Shown one piece after another: positions 34,421 to 42,715 of a stretch of DNA of 64,000 nt (its first letter is position 1; every line of letters starts with the position of its first letter). The notes under the pieces were generated by a model. It saw only the letters and a program-made list of their open reading frames with translations. It was not told where the DNA came from and did not search any database. The stretch comes from Pseudarthrobacter sp. NIBRBAC000502770 (lineage in GTDB: Bacteria > Actinomycetota > Actinomycetes > Actinomycetales > Micrococcaceae), in contig NZ_CP041198.1 in the NCBI RefSeq assembly GCF_006517815.1, positions 4,278,001 through 4,342,000 of the forward strand, read 5' to 3'. Position numbers and translations under genes: made by a program.

Positions 34421-34797
34421 GTTCGCCCGCGCCCGTTGTGCGTGCGCAGGCGCTCAGCGGCCATAACCGGATTAGTACCCAGGCTTTGACCAGCCTTGCC
34501 AAAGCGGCGGCTGCGCAGGCGCTGGGCGTCGACGCCCAGGACATCCGTGCGGACTGGACGGACGACGACGGCCTGCTGGCTTTGTCCCTCGTCGCCCCCA
34601 TCAGCATCCCGCCGTTACAGGCGGTGGCAGCGGACCGGGCGCGAATCGGCATCGTTGGAGGTTCCATCTGGGACCGCACCGTGAAGGCCAAGGAAAGCAT
34701 CCTGGCGAAGGTGTCGGAACTCAGCGGTTCACAGGTGAGCCGGGTGGACATCCGCATCAGCGGGGCAAGGATCAGTACAGAAGGGCGGGTACGGTGA
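34417..34797 (+). CDS. Asp23/Gls24-related protein (second copy)
   Basis: Protein of 126 aa, ATG in a 4-bp overlap with the DUF2273 gene. It begins MSSPAPVVRAQALSGHNRIS and includes ALTSLAKAAAAQALGVDAQD and SQVSRVDIRISGARIS, a weaker match to the Asp23 fold than the first copy. In related actinobacterial operons a divergent second Asp23-like protein sits here. It may form mixed assemblies with the first protein. Cytosolic, no membrane segment. Confidence 0.78.
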   Translation: MSSPAPVVRAQALSGHNRISTQALTSLAKAAAAQALGVDAQDIRADWTDDDGLLALSLVAPISIPPLQAVAADRARIGIVGGSIWDRTVKAKESILAKVSELSGSQVSRVDIRISGARISTEGRVR

Positions 34798-35432
34798 GCA
34801 GCAGCGTGGAGAGCCGCCGGGCCGGCAGCGGGACCCGGAGAGGCAACGGCCCGGACATGGGCAGGGTGGTCTACCGCGAGACACATTCCGGCAGGGCCGT
34901 GGTGTCGGTTGTGGCCGCCATCCTGGTGTTGGTGCTGGCCGGTTATGGCGTCCTCGAATCCGGGGTTCACGCAGTGGGGCAGCCGGCGTGGCTGGTGGAG
35001 CCGCAAGTCGCTGCCCAGCGCATCGTGGACCTTCCCGCCGGGATACCCCCGCTGCTGTTGGCGGCAATCGGCGCCGTGCTCGCGATGCTGGGATTGATCT
35101 TCCTGCTTAGTGGGATCCTCCCAGGGAAACGCGCGCGCCACGTGCTGGCCGGCGCATCCGGGGAAGGGCTCCCTGCCGTGGTGGTGGACGACGAGGTCAT
35201 CGCATCCTCATTGGCCCGCCGCGCGCGCCTCGCCGCCAATGTCACCCCGGACCAGGTCATGGTGGTCGTCTCCCAGCGGCAGGTGCTGGTGAATGTCCGC
35301 CCTACCTCCGGCGTCCCGGTAAACCCGGAAAGGGTACTTGAGGCCGTCCGGGATGAGCTGGACCGGATGTTGCTGGAACCGGCACCCATCCCTCGCGTCA
35401 ACGTGGCGCCATCGGGGGTGATCGGGGCATGA
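34794..35432 (+). CDS. Membrane protein, DUF6286-like, of the Asp23 operon
   Basis: Protein of 212 aa from GTG 34794. Two membrane helices: about 37-56 (AVVSVVAAILVLVLAGYGVL) and about 82-105 (LLLAAIGAVLAMLGLIFLLS). They are separated by an extracytoplasmic loop. The C-terminal cytosolic part (about 115-210) has EVIASSLARRARLAANVTPD and VLVNVRPTSGVPVNPERV, resembling an Asp23-like or AmaP-like alpha/beta domain. The DUF number is from memory. Overlaps by 4 bp on both sides point to tight co-translation. Confidence 0.75.
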   Translation: MSSSVESRRAGSGTRRGNGPDMGRVVYRETHSGRAVVSVVAAILVLVLAGYGVLESGVHAVGQPAWLVEPQVAAQRIVDLPAGIPPLLLAAIGAVLAMLGLIFLLSGILPGKRARHVLAGASGEGLPAVVVDDEVIASSLARRARLAANVTPDQVMVVVSQRQVLVNVRPTSGVPVNPERVLEAVRDELDRMLLEPAPIPRVNVAPSGVIGA

Positions 35433-36040
35433 ACGGCACCCCGGCACTGCTCAACCGCATTTTGCTTACCGTGCTGGGCCTGCTCCTGCTGGGGGCCGGA
35501 CTCCTCCTGGTGCTGCTGGCCACCGTTCCCTCCTTGGGCGCCTGGTGGCACTCTTGGTCTTCCGGTGCCTGGGGCAGCATCAACCAGTTGTTCGATTCCA
35601 CCCGGTTCCCGGGCCGCCCGGAAAGCTGGTTGTGGATTGTGGTGGCGCTGGCGCTGCTGGCACTGATGGGGCTCATGGTGGCGTGGATCGCGCAGCAGGG
35701 AAAGGGCAAGTCAAACCTCCTGGCACTTGACTACGATCCCGGCGAGACTCCCGGCGACGTACGCATCGGTGGCGGGGTGGCAGAACAGGCCCTCCGGCAT
35801 GCCCTTGAAGGGCGCCCCGACCTCGCCGGTGCAACCGTCACCACCTACGAGGTCCAGGGAACGCCGGCCTTGAAGGTCCGGCTCCTGCCGCGCCAGGGCG
35901 TGGCCCCGCACCTGCTGGCCGCCGAGGTCACCGGCCTCGTGGACGCCCTGGAGGCCGTGGTGGGCAAGGAGTTTCCCGTCCTCATCCACATCGGCGCCGG
36001 GGCGCGGACACGCTTCAGCAGGGCTGAACGCGTCCGCTGA
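35429..36040 (+). CDS. amaP: AmaP-like membrane anchor of the Asp23 assembly
   Basis: Protein of 203 aa, ATG overlapping the preceding stop by 4 bp. N-terminal topology: TM1 about 10-31 (ILLTVLGLLLLGAGLLLVLL), an outside loop (WWHSWSSGAWG...), TM2 about 70-90 (WIVVALALLALMGLMVAWI), and then a cytosolic domain (about 105-200) ending in VLIHIGAGARTRFSRAERVR. Alkaline shock response membrane anchor proteins of this layout tether Asp23 to the membrane. Last gene of the operon; the convergent glucosidase gene ends 33 bp downstream. Confidence 0.83.
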   Translation: MNGTPALLNRILLTVLGLLLLGAGLLLVLLATVPSLGAWWHSWSSGAWGSINQLFDSTRFPGRPESWLWIVVALALLALMGLMVAWIAQQGKGKSNLLALDYDPGETPGDVRIGGGVAEQALRHALEGRPDLAGATVTTYEVQGTPALKVRLLPRQGVAPHLLAAEVTGLVDALEAVVGKEFPVLIHIGAGARTRFSRAERVR

Positions 36041-36073
36041 CATGCCGCCGGCGGGCGTCCAGGCGCGCTGCGG

Positions 36074-37882
36074 TTACCTGCCGCCCATGAGGTACACGGT
36101 GGTGTCCACGGGAACCTCCCGCATGCCGGTCCATTCTTCGGCCGGCTCGGGACCGCTGGACAGCACCACGGCCAACCCCTCGGGTAAGGGGGCGGAAGCG
36201 AATCCCATGTTGGACAGGACCGTGACGCCTCCATTCCGGAACGCCAGCAGGCCGCTGTCCGGCGCGTGTTCATCCGTCCACTCCACACTGCCGCGGCCCA
36301 GCTGTTGTGCCGCACGAAGGGACAGGGCTGCCCGGTACAGCTCAAGGGTTGAGCCTTCCTCGCCGTCTTGAAGGTCGGCGGCCAGGGGCCCGAAGCTTTC
36401 CGGTTGGGGGAGCCATGGCTCGCGTGCCTCGCCGGACAACTCACCGGAGAACCCGTACCCGGGTTGGTCCGCAGTCCATGGCAGCGGGACCCGGCAGCCG
36501 TCGCGCCCGATTTCGGCACCATGGGTCCGGAAGAATGTGGGGTCCTGCCTCGCCTCATCGGGAAGGGTGGTGTGCTCAGGCAGGCCCAGCTCCTCGCCCT
36601 GGTAAAGGTAGGCGGAGCCCGGCAGCGCCAGCGCAACCAGCGTGGCCGCGCGGGCCCGCGCCAGGCCCAGCGCCGGGTCGGGCTGCTCGTCGGCGGCCCC
36701 GATGCCCTTTGGGAACGTGGTGGGATCCTTGAGGCCGAACCGGGTGGTGTGCCGCACCGTGTCGTGGTTGCTGAGCACCCAGGTGGACGGAGCCCCCACG
36801 GATTCTGCCGCCGCCAGGGAGGCGTCGATGGCGTCAGCCATGCGTTCGGCATCCCAGCCTGCCAGGAGGAAGTCGAAGTTGAACGCCTGCTGCATTTCAT
36901 CCGGCCGGACATAGCGTGCCAGTCGCTCGGCCGGCTCCACCCATGCTTCAGCCACCATCATGCGGTCCCCGCCGTACTCCGCCAGGACTCGGTGCCAGTC
37001 CCGGTAGATGGCGTGGACGCCGTCCTGGTCGAAGAAAGGAGATGGCGGATACATGGGGGACACGGACCGGTGGGGTTCTTCGGCGTCGGTGTGGGCGTGG
37101 GGAGCGTCCCCGGGCAGATGGCTCTCCAGGCGGGGAGTGGAGGTTCCCTTCACCATGGCGGCAACACCGTCCCAGTCCGGAAGTCCTGCTTCCTTTACCA
37201 GGCCGTGGGCAACGTCCACCCGGAAGCCGTCGGCCCCGCGGTCCAGCCAGAAGCGCAGTACCGAACGCATCTCCTCCTGGACCTCCGGGTTGTCCCAGTT
37301 CAGGTCCGGTTGCTTGGTATCGAACAGATGGAGGTACCACTGGCCCGGCGAGCCGTCGGCCTCCTGCACCCGGCTCCAGGCCGGCCCGCCGAACACGGAT
37401 TTCCAGTTGTTGGGGGCCCGGCCACCGTCGCCGGATCCCGGGACCTCGTCCTTGCCGTCCCTGAACATGTACCGGTCCCGCGCAGGGCTTCCCGGGGGTG
37501 CCGCCAACGCCTCCCGGAACCAGGCATGCTCGTCAGAGGTGTGGTTCGGAACCAGGTCCACGATGACTTTCAGGCCGCGCCGGTGAGCTTCCTGCAACAT
37601 GGCGTCGAAATCTTCGAGGGAGCCGAAGAGCGGGTCGACCTGGCGGTAGTCGGCCACGTCGTATCCGCCGTCTGCCTGCGGCGACTTGTAGAACGGAGAG
37701 AGCCAGATGGCATCCACTCCAAGGGACTCCAGGTAGGAAAGACGGCCCGTGACGCCGCGGAGATCGCCCATGCCATCACCGTTACCATCCGCAAACGACC
37801 GGGGATAAATCTGGTAAACCACGGCGTCCGCCCACCATGCAGAAGGGGTTGGGCCCGGCACCGGAACGGCTGGATCGGTCAT
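36074..37882 (-). CDS. GH13 alpha-glucosidase (sucrose/oligosaccharide hydrolase)
   Basis: Protein of 602 aa, cytosolic (no signal peptide), starting MTDPAVPVPGPTPSAWWADA at ATG 37882 with AGAGGGGAACC before it. The GH13 barrel starts VVYQIYPRSFADGNGDGMGD. Catalytic residues: nucleophile Asp223 in GFRVDVAHG, acid Glu312 in MVAEAWVEP, and Asp374 in LSNHDTVRH. VDLVPNHTSDEH gives the first conserved region. It should split imported alpha-glucosides (sucrose, isomaltose or maltose type). It is divergent from the sugar-binding lipoprotein gene, with a LacI operator 27 bp before its ATG. The exact substrate is inference from the levansucrase link. Confidence 0.92.
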   Translation of the reverse strand: MTDPAVPVPGPTPSAWWADAVVYQIYPRSFADGNGDGMGDLRGVTGRLSYLESLGVDAIWLSPFYKSPQADGGYDVADYRQVDPLFGSLEDFDAMLQEAHRRGLKVIVDLVPNHTSDEHAWFREALAAPPGSPARDRYMFRDGKDEVPGSGDGGRAPNNWKSVFGGPAWSRVQEADGSPGQWYLHLFDTKQPDLNWDNPEVQEEMRSVLRFWLDRGADGFRVDVAHGLVKEAGLPDWDGVAAMVKGTSTPRLESHLPGDAPHAHTDAEEPHRSVSPMYPPSPFFDQDGVHAIYRDWHRVLAEYGGDRMMVAEAWVEPAERLARYVRPDEMQQAFNFDFLLAGWDAERMADAIDASLAAAESVGAPSTWVLSNHDTVRHTTRFGLKDPTTFPKGIGAADEQPDPALGLARARAATLVALALPGSAYLYQGEELGLPEHTTLPDEARQDPTFFRTHGAEIGRDGCRVPLPWTADQPGYGFSGELSGEAREPWLPQPESFGPLAADLQDGEEGSTLELYRAALSLRAAQQLGRGSVEWTDEHAPDSGLLAFRNGGVTVLSNMGFASAPLPEGLAVVLSSGPEPAEEWTGMREVPVDTTVYLMGGR

Positions 37883-37908
37883 TTGGTTCCCCTCTGATAA
37901 CTTTTTGA

Positions 37909-37922
37909 TGTAAACGCTTGCA
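37909..37922. promoter_or_regulatory. LacI-family operator in the divergent glucosidase/importer promoter
   Basis: TGTAAACGCTTGCA, with TTGA before it, matches the levansucrase operator in 17 of 18 bases (TTGATGTAARCGCTTGCA). It lies 27 bp upstream of the glucosidase start and 100 bp upstream of the binding-protein gene, well placed to repress both directions. Confidence 0.8.
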
Positions 37923-38021
37923 TTACCGACAGTCACCTTACTAGTGTGATGGTCACCACAACAACCTCACCTATAAGCGTTCTGTCGACTTACTTGTCAC
38001 TCAGCGAGGAGCTTCAAGCTA

Positions 38022-39317
38022 ATGAAAACCCCGAGATTCCTGCTTCCGGCTGCCACTGCCGGCATTCTGGCCCTGACGTTGTCCGCCTGTGGCGGTGGAG
38101 GTGGAGGGGGCACCACCGGGGGCGGCGGTGGAGGCGGTGACGCCAGCGCCAACCTCGACGGCCGCGGCCCCATCACTTACGTCCAGGGCAAAGACAACAG
38201 CAACGTGGTGCGCCCCCTGGTGGACAAGTGGAACGCGGCCCACCCGAACGAAAAAGTCACTTTCAAGGAACAGACCGACCAGGCCGACCAGCAGCATGAC
38301 GACCTTGTCCAGCACTTCCAGGCAAAGCAGTCGGATTACGACGTCGTGGATGTGGACGTCGTCTGGACCGCTGAATTCGCAGCCAAGGGCTGGCTGCAGC
38401 CGCTGAAGGACAAGATGGCGATCGACACGAGCGCCATGCTCAAGCCGACTGTGGACAGCGCAACCTACAAGGGCACCCTGTATGCGGCCCCGCAAACCTC
38501 GGACGGCGGCATCCTTTACTACCGGAAAGACCTGGTACCCACCCCTCCCAAGACCTGGGACGAGATGATGGGCATGTGCTCCATCGCCAAGCAGAACAAC
38601 ATCGGATGCTACGCGGGCCAGTTCAGCAAGTATGAGGGCCTCACGGTCAATGCGTCCGAGGCCATTAACTCCGCCGGCGGTTCCGTCCTGGACAAGGACG
38701 GCAAGCCCAACTTGAACACTGCCGAGGCCAAGGCCGGCCTGGGGAACCTGGCCAAGGCATACGCTGACGGCAACATTCCCAAGGAAGCCATAACGTACAA
38801 GGAAGAGGACAGCCGACAGGCGTTCCAGAGCGGTAAGCTCCTGTTCCTGCGCAACTGGCCCTACGCCTTCAACCTGATCACTACTGAAGGTTCGTCGGCC
38901 GTCAAGGACAAGACGGGGCTGGCTGCACTCCCGGGCAAGGATGGACCTGGGGCATCCTCACTCGGCGGCCACAACCTTGCCACCAGCGTGTACTCCAAGA
39001 ACAAGGCAACTGCCCTTGACTTCATGAAGTTCATGACCTCGGCGGAGACCGAGAAGTTCTACGCTACCCAGGGCTCGTTGGCTCCGGTTCTCGGATCGCT
39101 GTATGACGACCAGGAACTCGTTGCCAAGCTGCCCTACCTGCCGGTGCTGAAGACGTCCATCCAGAATGCCGTACCGCGTCCTGTGACGCCTTTCTACCCG
39201 GCTGTTACCAAGGCAATCCAAGACAACGCCTACTCCGCTATCAAGGGAGAAAAGACAGTGGACTCCGCACTCTCTGACATGCAGAAATCCATCGAATCCG
39301 CCGGTGCGGGATCGTAG
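38022..39317 (+). CDS. Sugar ABC transporter substrate-binding lipoprotein
   Basis: Protein of 431 aa. The lipobox LTLSAC places the lipidated Cys at residue 23, followed by two Gly runs separated by TT as a flexible tether. The mature part has family-1 (MalE-like) features: ITYVQGKDNSNVVRPLVDKW, QSDYDVVDVDVVWTAEFAA, and GGILYYRKDLVPTPPKTWDE. Four conserved elements fit trehalose/maltose/sucrose-type binding proteins. GAGGAGC precedes the ATG. It is the first gene of the importer operon, divergent from the glucosidase. Confidence 0.93.
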   Translation: MKTPRFLLPAATAGILALTLSACGGGGGGGTTGGGGGGGDASANLDGRGPITYVQGKDNSNVVRPLVDKWNAAHPNEKVTFKEQTDQADQQHDDLVQHFQAKQSDYDVVDVDVVWTAEFAAKGWLQPLKDKMAIDTSAMLKPTVDSATYKGTLYAAPQTSDGGILYYRKDLVPTPPKTWDEMMGMCSIAKQNNIGCYAGQFSKYEGLTVNASEAINSAGGSVLDKDGKPNLNTAEAKAGLGNLAKAYADGNIPKEAITYKEEDSRQAFQSGKLLFLRNWPYAFNLITTEGSSAVKDKTGLAALPGKDGPGASSLGGHNLATSVYSKNKATALDFMKFMTSAETEKFYATQGSLAPVLGSLYDDQELVAKLPYLPVLKTSIQNAVPRPVTPFYPAVTKAIQDNAYSAIKGEKTVDSALSDMQKSIESAGAGS

Positions 39318-39324
39318 TTCTGCC

Positions 39325-40362
39325 ATGGCAACCGAACTAGGCCCGACGCCGGTAAAGTCACCGGCGTCGGGCGGGACCCCCGTCCATCACGCGCCCAAGG
39401 GCGTAGGCGAGGACAACAGGATCGCCAGCCAGGGACGCTGGGCTTCCTGGCTGCTCGCCCCCACCATCATCGCCCTGGGCATCGTGATCGTCTACCCGAT
39501 CATCAGCGCCATCGTCATGTCGTTCCAGAAGGATGCCGGCCTTGATCCCGCCACCGGTCTGTTCACCGCAGGCGGCTCGGCAGGCATCCAGAACTACGTG
39601 AACTGGCTCGCGCAGCAATGCTCGTCACCGGACGGCGGAACTGTTGCCTGCCCGCCCGGCACCCTGGGCGGCCAGTTCTGGTCCGCCACCGCTACGACAT
39701 TCTTCTTCACCGTCGTCACGGTGGCATTCGAAACCGTTCTGGGTTTCTGGATGGCCATGATCATGGCCCGTGAATTCCGCGGCCGCAGCCTGGTCCGTGC
39801 AGCTGTCCTGGTGCCGTGGGCCATCCCCACCGCCGTGACGGCCAAGCTCTGGTTCTTCATCTTCGCCTTCGAGGGCATTGCCAACAAGCTGTTCAACACC
39901 ACCATCCTGTGGACGGGCAGCGAATGGCCGGCCAAGTGGGCCGTTGTCATCGCGGACGTTTGGAAGACCACGCCCTTCATGGCTCTGCTGATCCTGGCGG
40001 GCCTGCAGATGATTCCGGCGGAAGTATATGAAGCCGCCAAGGTGGACGGCGCCACTGCCTGGCAGCGGTTCCGCCTGATTACCCTGCCCTTGGTCAAGCC
40101 CGCGCTGATGGTGGCAGTCCTGTTCCGTACCCTGGATGCGCTTCGCATGTTCGACCTGCCGTACATCCTCACCGGCGGTGCCAACAACACCACCACCTTG
40201 TCCATCCTGGTGATCAACCAGATCAGGCAAGGCTTCAACGCGGCAGCTGCCCTGTCCACCATCACGTTCATCATCATCTTCCTGGTCGCCTTCATCTTTG
40301 TCCGCTTCCTTGGGGCAAACGTGGTTGAGCAGAGCGGCGCCACAGGAAAGGGGAAGAAATGA
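39325..40362 (+). CDS. Carbohydrate ABC transporter permease (MalF type)
   Basis: Protein of 345 aa from ATG 39325, 7 bp after the previous stop. After a 45-residue cytosolic N-terminus come six membrane segments, starting ASWLLAPTIIALGIVIVYPI. An extracytoplasmic loop with two Cys (QQCSSPDGGTVACPPGT) lies between TM1 and TM2. The EAA loop is EVYEAAKVDGATAWQRFRLI, where the importer ATPase docks. Weak ribosome site; translational coupling with the binding-protein gene is likely. Confidence 0.93.
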   Translation: MATELGPTPVKSPASGGTPVHHAPKGVGEDNRIASQGRWASWLLAPTIIALGIVIVYPIISAIVMSFQKDAGLDPATGLFTAGGSAGIQNYVNWLAQQCSSPDGGTVACPPGTLGGQFWSATATTFFFTVVTVAFETVLGFWMAMIMAREFRGRSLVRAAVLVPWAIPTAVTAKLWFFIFAFEGIANKLFNTTILWTGSEWPAKWAVVIADVWKTTPFMALLILAGLQMIPAEVYEAAKVDGATAWQRFRLITLPLVKPALMVAVLFRTLDALRMFDLPYILTGGANNTTTLSILVINQIRQGFNAAAALSTITFIIIFLVAFIFVRFLGANVVEQSGATGKGKK

Positions 40363-41258
40363 CCACGGCAACAGCAGACGCCTCGGCGTTGCGGGCCCGG
40401 CAGGACAAGGGCCGCAAGGCAGCCCAGAACCGGGAAAAGTGGGCACAGGGCAGGACCTACATCAGTGCGGTCATCGTGCTGCTTTGGTGCCTTGCCCCGG
40501 CCTACTGGATGGTGGTCACGGCGTTCCGTGAGGTGGGCTTCACCTACGACACCTCGATCCTCCCCACCCATGTCACCCTGGACAACTTCAAGACTGCCTT
40601 CGATACGTCCTTTGGCAACAGGTTCGGGCAGGCGCTGCTGAACAGTGTGTTCATCGGCGGCGTCGTGACGGTGGTGTCCCTGCTGATTGGTGTCTTCGCC
40701 GCGTACGCCCTGGCCCGCCTGAACTTCAAGGGCAAGTTCCTGGTCCTCGGCTTCATCCTGGGTGCCTCCATGTTCCCCGGCGTTGCCCTGATCACCCCGC
40801 TGTTCCAGCTGTTCACCAACATCGGCTGGATGGGTACGTACCAGGCGCTGATTATCCCGAACATCTCCTTCGTGCTCCCGTTGACGGTCTACACCATGAC
40901 CTCGTTCTTCCGGGAAATGCCGTGGGAGCTCGAGGAATCAGCCCGCGTGGACGGCTGCACCCAGGGGCAGGCGTTCCGCAAGGTCATCATGCCGCTCGCT
41001 GCTCCGGCAATCTTCACCACCGCAATCCTGGCCTTCATTTCCTCGTGGAATGAGTTCCTGATTGCCAGCCAGCTGTCCAGCGACGCAACGCAGCCGGTGA
41101 CGGTGGCCATCGCCAACTTCGCCGGTGCACAGCCCAACCAGATCCCGTACACGGCCATCATGGCCGCGGGCACCATCGTCACCATCCCGCTGGTGATCCT
41201 GGTGCTGGTCTTCCAGCGCAAGATCGTGGCCGGCCTGACGGCAGGTGCTGTTAAGTGA
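40359..41258 (+). CDS. Carbohydrate ABC transporter permease (MalG type)
   Basis: Protein of 299 aa, ATG overlapping the MalF-type stop by 4 bp. Six membrane segments start with TYISAVIVLLWCLAPAYWMV. The EAA loop ELEESARVDGCTQGQAFRKV is intact. WNEFLIASQLSSDATQPVTV near residue 230 is the usual MalG helix region. It pairs with the previous permease. No ATP-binding subunit is present in the operon. Confidence 0.94.
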   Translation: MTTATADASALRARQDKGRKAAQNREKWAQGRTYISAVIVLLWCLAPAYWMVVTAFREVGFTYDTSILPTHVTLDNFKTAFDTSFGNRFGQALLNSVFIGGVVTVVSLLIGVFAAYALARLNFKGKFLVLGFILGASMFPGVALITPLFQLFTNIGWMGTYQALIIPNISFVLPLTVYTMTSFFREMPWELEESARVDGCTQGQAFRKVIMPLAAPAIFTTAILAFISSWNEFLIASQLSSDATQPVTVAIANFAGAQPNQIPYTAIMAAGTIVTIPLVILVLVFQRKIVAGLTAGAVK

Positions 41259-41503
41259 TGGGCGCCAGTTCCCGCCCCCGGACCCCGGGGGCGGGAACCC
41301 GCAGCCGGTTGGTCCGCTCGGGTGAGGACTTCGACATCATCATCGGCTTCCTCGCATTCTGGGCGCTGGTCCTCCTGGTAGTCACTGTGTGGATGGAAGT
41401 TACAGCCCAACCCGCCCTTGGATGGGCGCTGGGCCTCCTGGCCAGCCTGCTGGCCCTGTACGGGATGGTGCGGCTGCGCCGGAAACTTCCAGCCCGACGA
41501 TAG
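41255..41503 (+). CDS. Small membrane protein in the sugar-importer operon
   Basis: An 82-aa protein starting at GTG 41255 (or ATG 41258, directly at the permease stop codon). Two membrane segments: IIIGFLAFWALVLLVVTVWM and GWALGLLASLLALYGMVRL, with a basic, Arg-rich N-terminus and C-terminus. No family recognised. Its overlap with the permease gene suggests it is translated with the transporter and could be an accessory membrane peptide; this is inference only. Confidence 0.65.
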   Translation: MMGASSRPRTPGAGTRSRLVRSGEDFDIIIGFLAFWALVLLVVTVWMEVTAQPALGWALGLLASLLALYGMVRLRRKLPARR

Positions 41504-41512
41504 TGAAGAAGG

Positions 41513-41527
41513 CACCGGTTACCGGTG
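41513..41527. promoter_or_regulatory. Perfect inverted repeat between importer operon and regulator gene
   Basis: CACCGGT-T-ACCGGTG is a 7-1-7 perfect palindrome 9 bp after the small membrane gene and about 130 bp before the LacI-type gene. It has no T-tract, so it is either an operator for a regulator or a weak processing/termination hairpin. It differs from the TGTAARCGCTTGCA operator. Confidence 0.35.
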
Positions 41528-41655
41528 GCTGTGACTTTGCACGCAGCCGCCGGTCCGGTTATCACTGCCCGTCCCCGGAATGGAAAAATACAAGGCCGGG
41601 GGTAAACGCAGGGCCAGCCGGCCCTACGCCGAAAAGGAGTTAAAAGGGGGACGCG

Positions 41656-42708
41656 GTGGCACGGACAACGGAAAGGTCCCAGCGGGGCGGCCATAACGGC
41701 GTCAGCATCGAAGACGTGGCCGCGGCCGCCGGAGTCTCCACAGCGACCGTCTCCCGCGCGGTCCGCGGACTGCCCCGGGTTTCCCCAGCCACCAGGGAGA
41801 AGATCCTGGAAGTGGCCGGAAACCTGGGCTACGTGGCCTCGTCCTCCGCTTCCGGACTGGCCACGGGTCGCACCAAAACCATTGGCGTCCTGGCCCCGTT
41901 CGTCAGCCGATGGTTCTTTTCAAAAGCAATCGAGGGCGCGGACCGCGAACTGCACGCCCGGCACTACAACCTCTCGCTCTTCAACCTTGGGGGCCACGGA
42001 AGCAACCGCGAGCGGCTCTTCAGCAAGACCATGGTGTACAAGCAGATCGATGCCCTGCTGGTGCTCTGCATGGCCCTCAGCCATGACGAGATCGAACACC
42101 TCCAGAAGATCGACATTCCCCTGGTAGTGGTGGGAGGGCACGTCGAGGAGTGCCCCTACATTGGCATCGACGATTACGCCGCCGCGTCCACCGCGGTCCG
42201 GCACCTGATCGACCTGGGGCACCGCGACATCGCCTTGCTGCACGGCGACGACGAGACAGACCTGAACTTCGACGTTCCCCGGGTCCGCATCCTGGCATTC
42301 AAGGACGTCATGGCCGCAGCCGGTCTGCCCACCCGGCCGGAATGGGACGAATGGGGCGATTTCACCGTGCGCAGTGGCCAGGAGGCCTTCCGCCGGCTGT
42401 GGTCGGGTCCGGGACAGAAGCCGACGGCTATCTTTTGCGCCTCGGACGAAATGGCCATGGGCGTCATTTTCGAAGCCAACCGCATAGGTGTCAGTGTGCC
42501 CGGCGACCTGTCCGTGGTGGGCATCGACAACCACGACTTCGCTGCCGCCATGGGCTTGACCACTGTGGGGCAGCGCCCGGACGAACAAGCCGAACTGGCG
42601 ACGAAGATGCTGCTGGATGAACTGGACGGCGAGGTCGGGGCTGTCCGCTCCGCAGTGGCGCCCCATGAACTCATCATCCGGCGCACCACAGCGCCTCCCA
42701 AGGGCTGA
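41656..42708 (+). CDS. LacI-family transcriptional regulator of the sugar regulon
   Basis: Protein of 350 aa from GTG 41656, with AAAAGGGGG before it. The LacI helix-turn-helix is near 18-40 (VSIEDVAAAAGVSTATVSRA), with the hinge region VSPATREKILEVAGNLGYV and the ASGLATGRTKTIGVLAP linker. The periplasmic-binding-protein-like sensor domain contains YIGIDDYAAASTAVRHLIDL and ICASDEMAMGVIFEANRIGV (with F before I). It ends VAPHELIIRRTTAPP. It follows the importer operon and is the natural candidate to bind the TGTAARCGCTTGCA sites at 31727 and 37909. Likely effector: sucrose or a derived sugar, by inference. Confidence 0.92.
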   Translation: MARTTERSQRGGHNGVSIEDVAAAAGVSTATVSRAVRGLPRVSPATREKILEVAGNLGYVASSSASGLATGRTKTIGVLAPFVSRWFFSKAIEGADRELHARHYNLSLFNLGGHGSNRERLFSKTMVYKQIDALLVLCMALSHDEIEHLQKIDIPLVVVGGHVEECPYIGIDDYAAASTAVRHLIDLGHRDIALLHGDDETDLNFDVPRVRILAFKDVMAAAGLPTRPEWDEWGDFTVRSGQEAFRRLWSGPGQKPTAIFCASDEMAMGVIFEANRIGVSVPGDLSVVGIDNHDFAAAMGLTTVGQRPDEQAELATKMLLDELDGEVGAVRSAVAPHELIIRRTTAPPKG

Positions 42709-42715
42709 AACCGCC

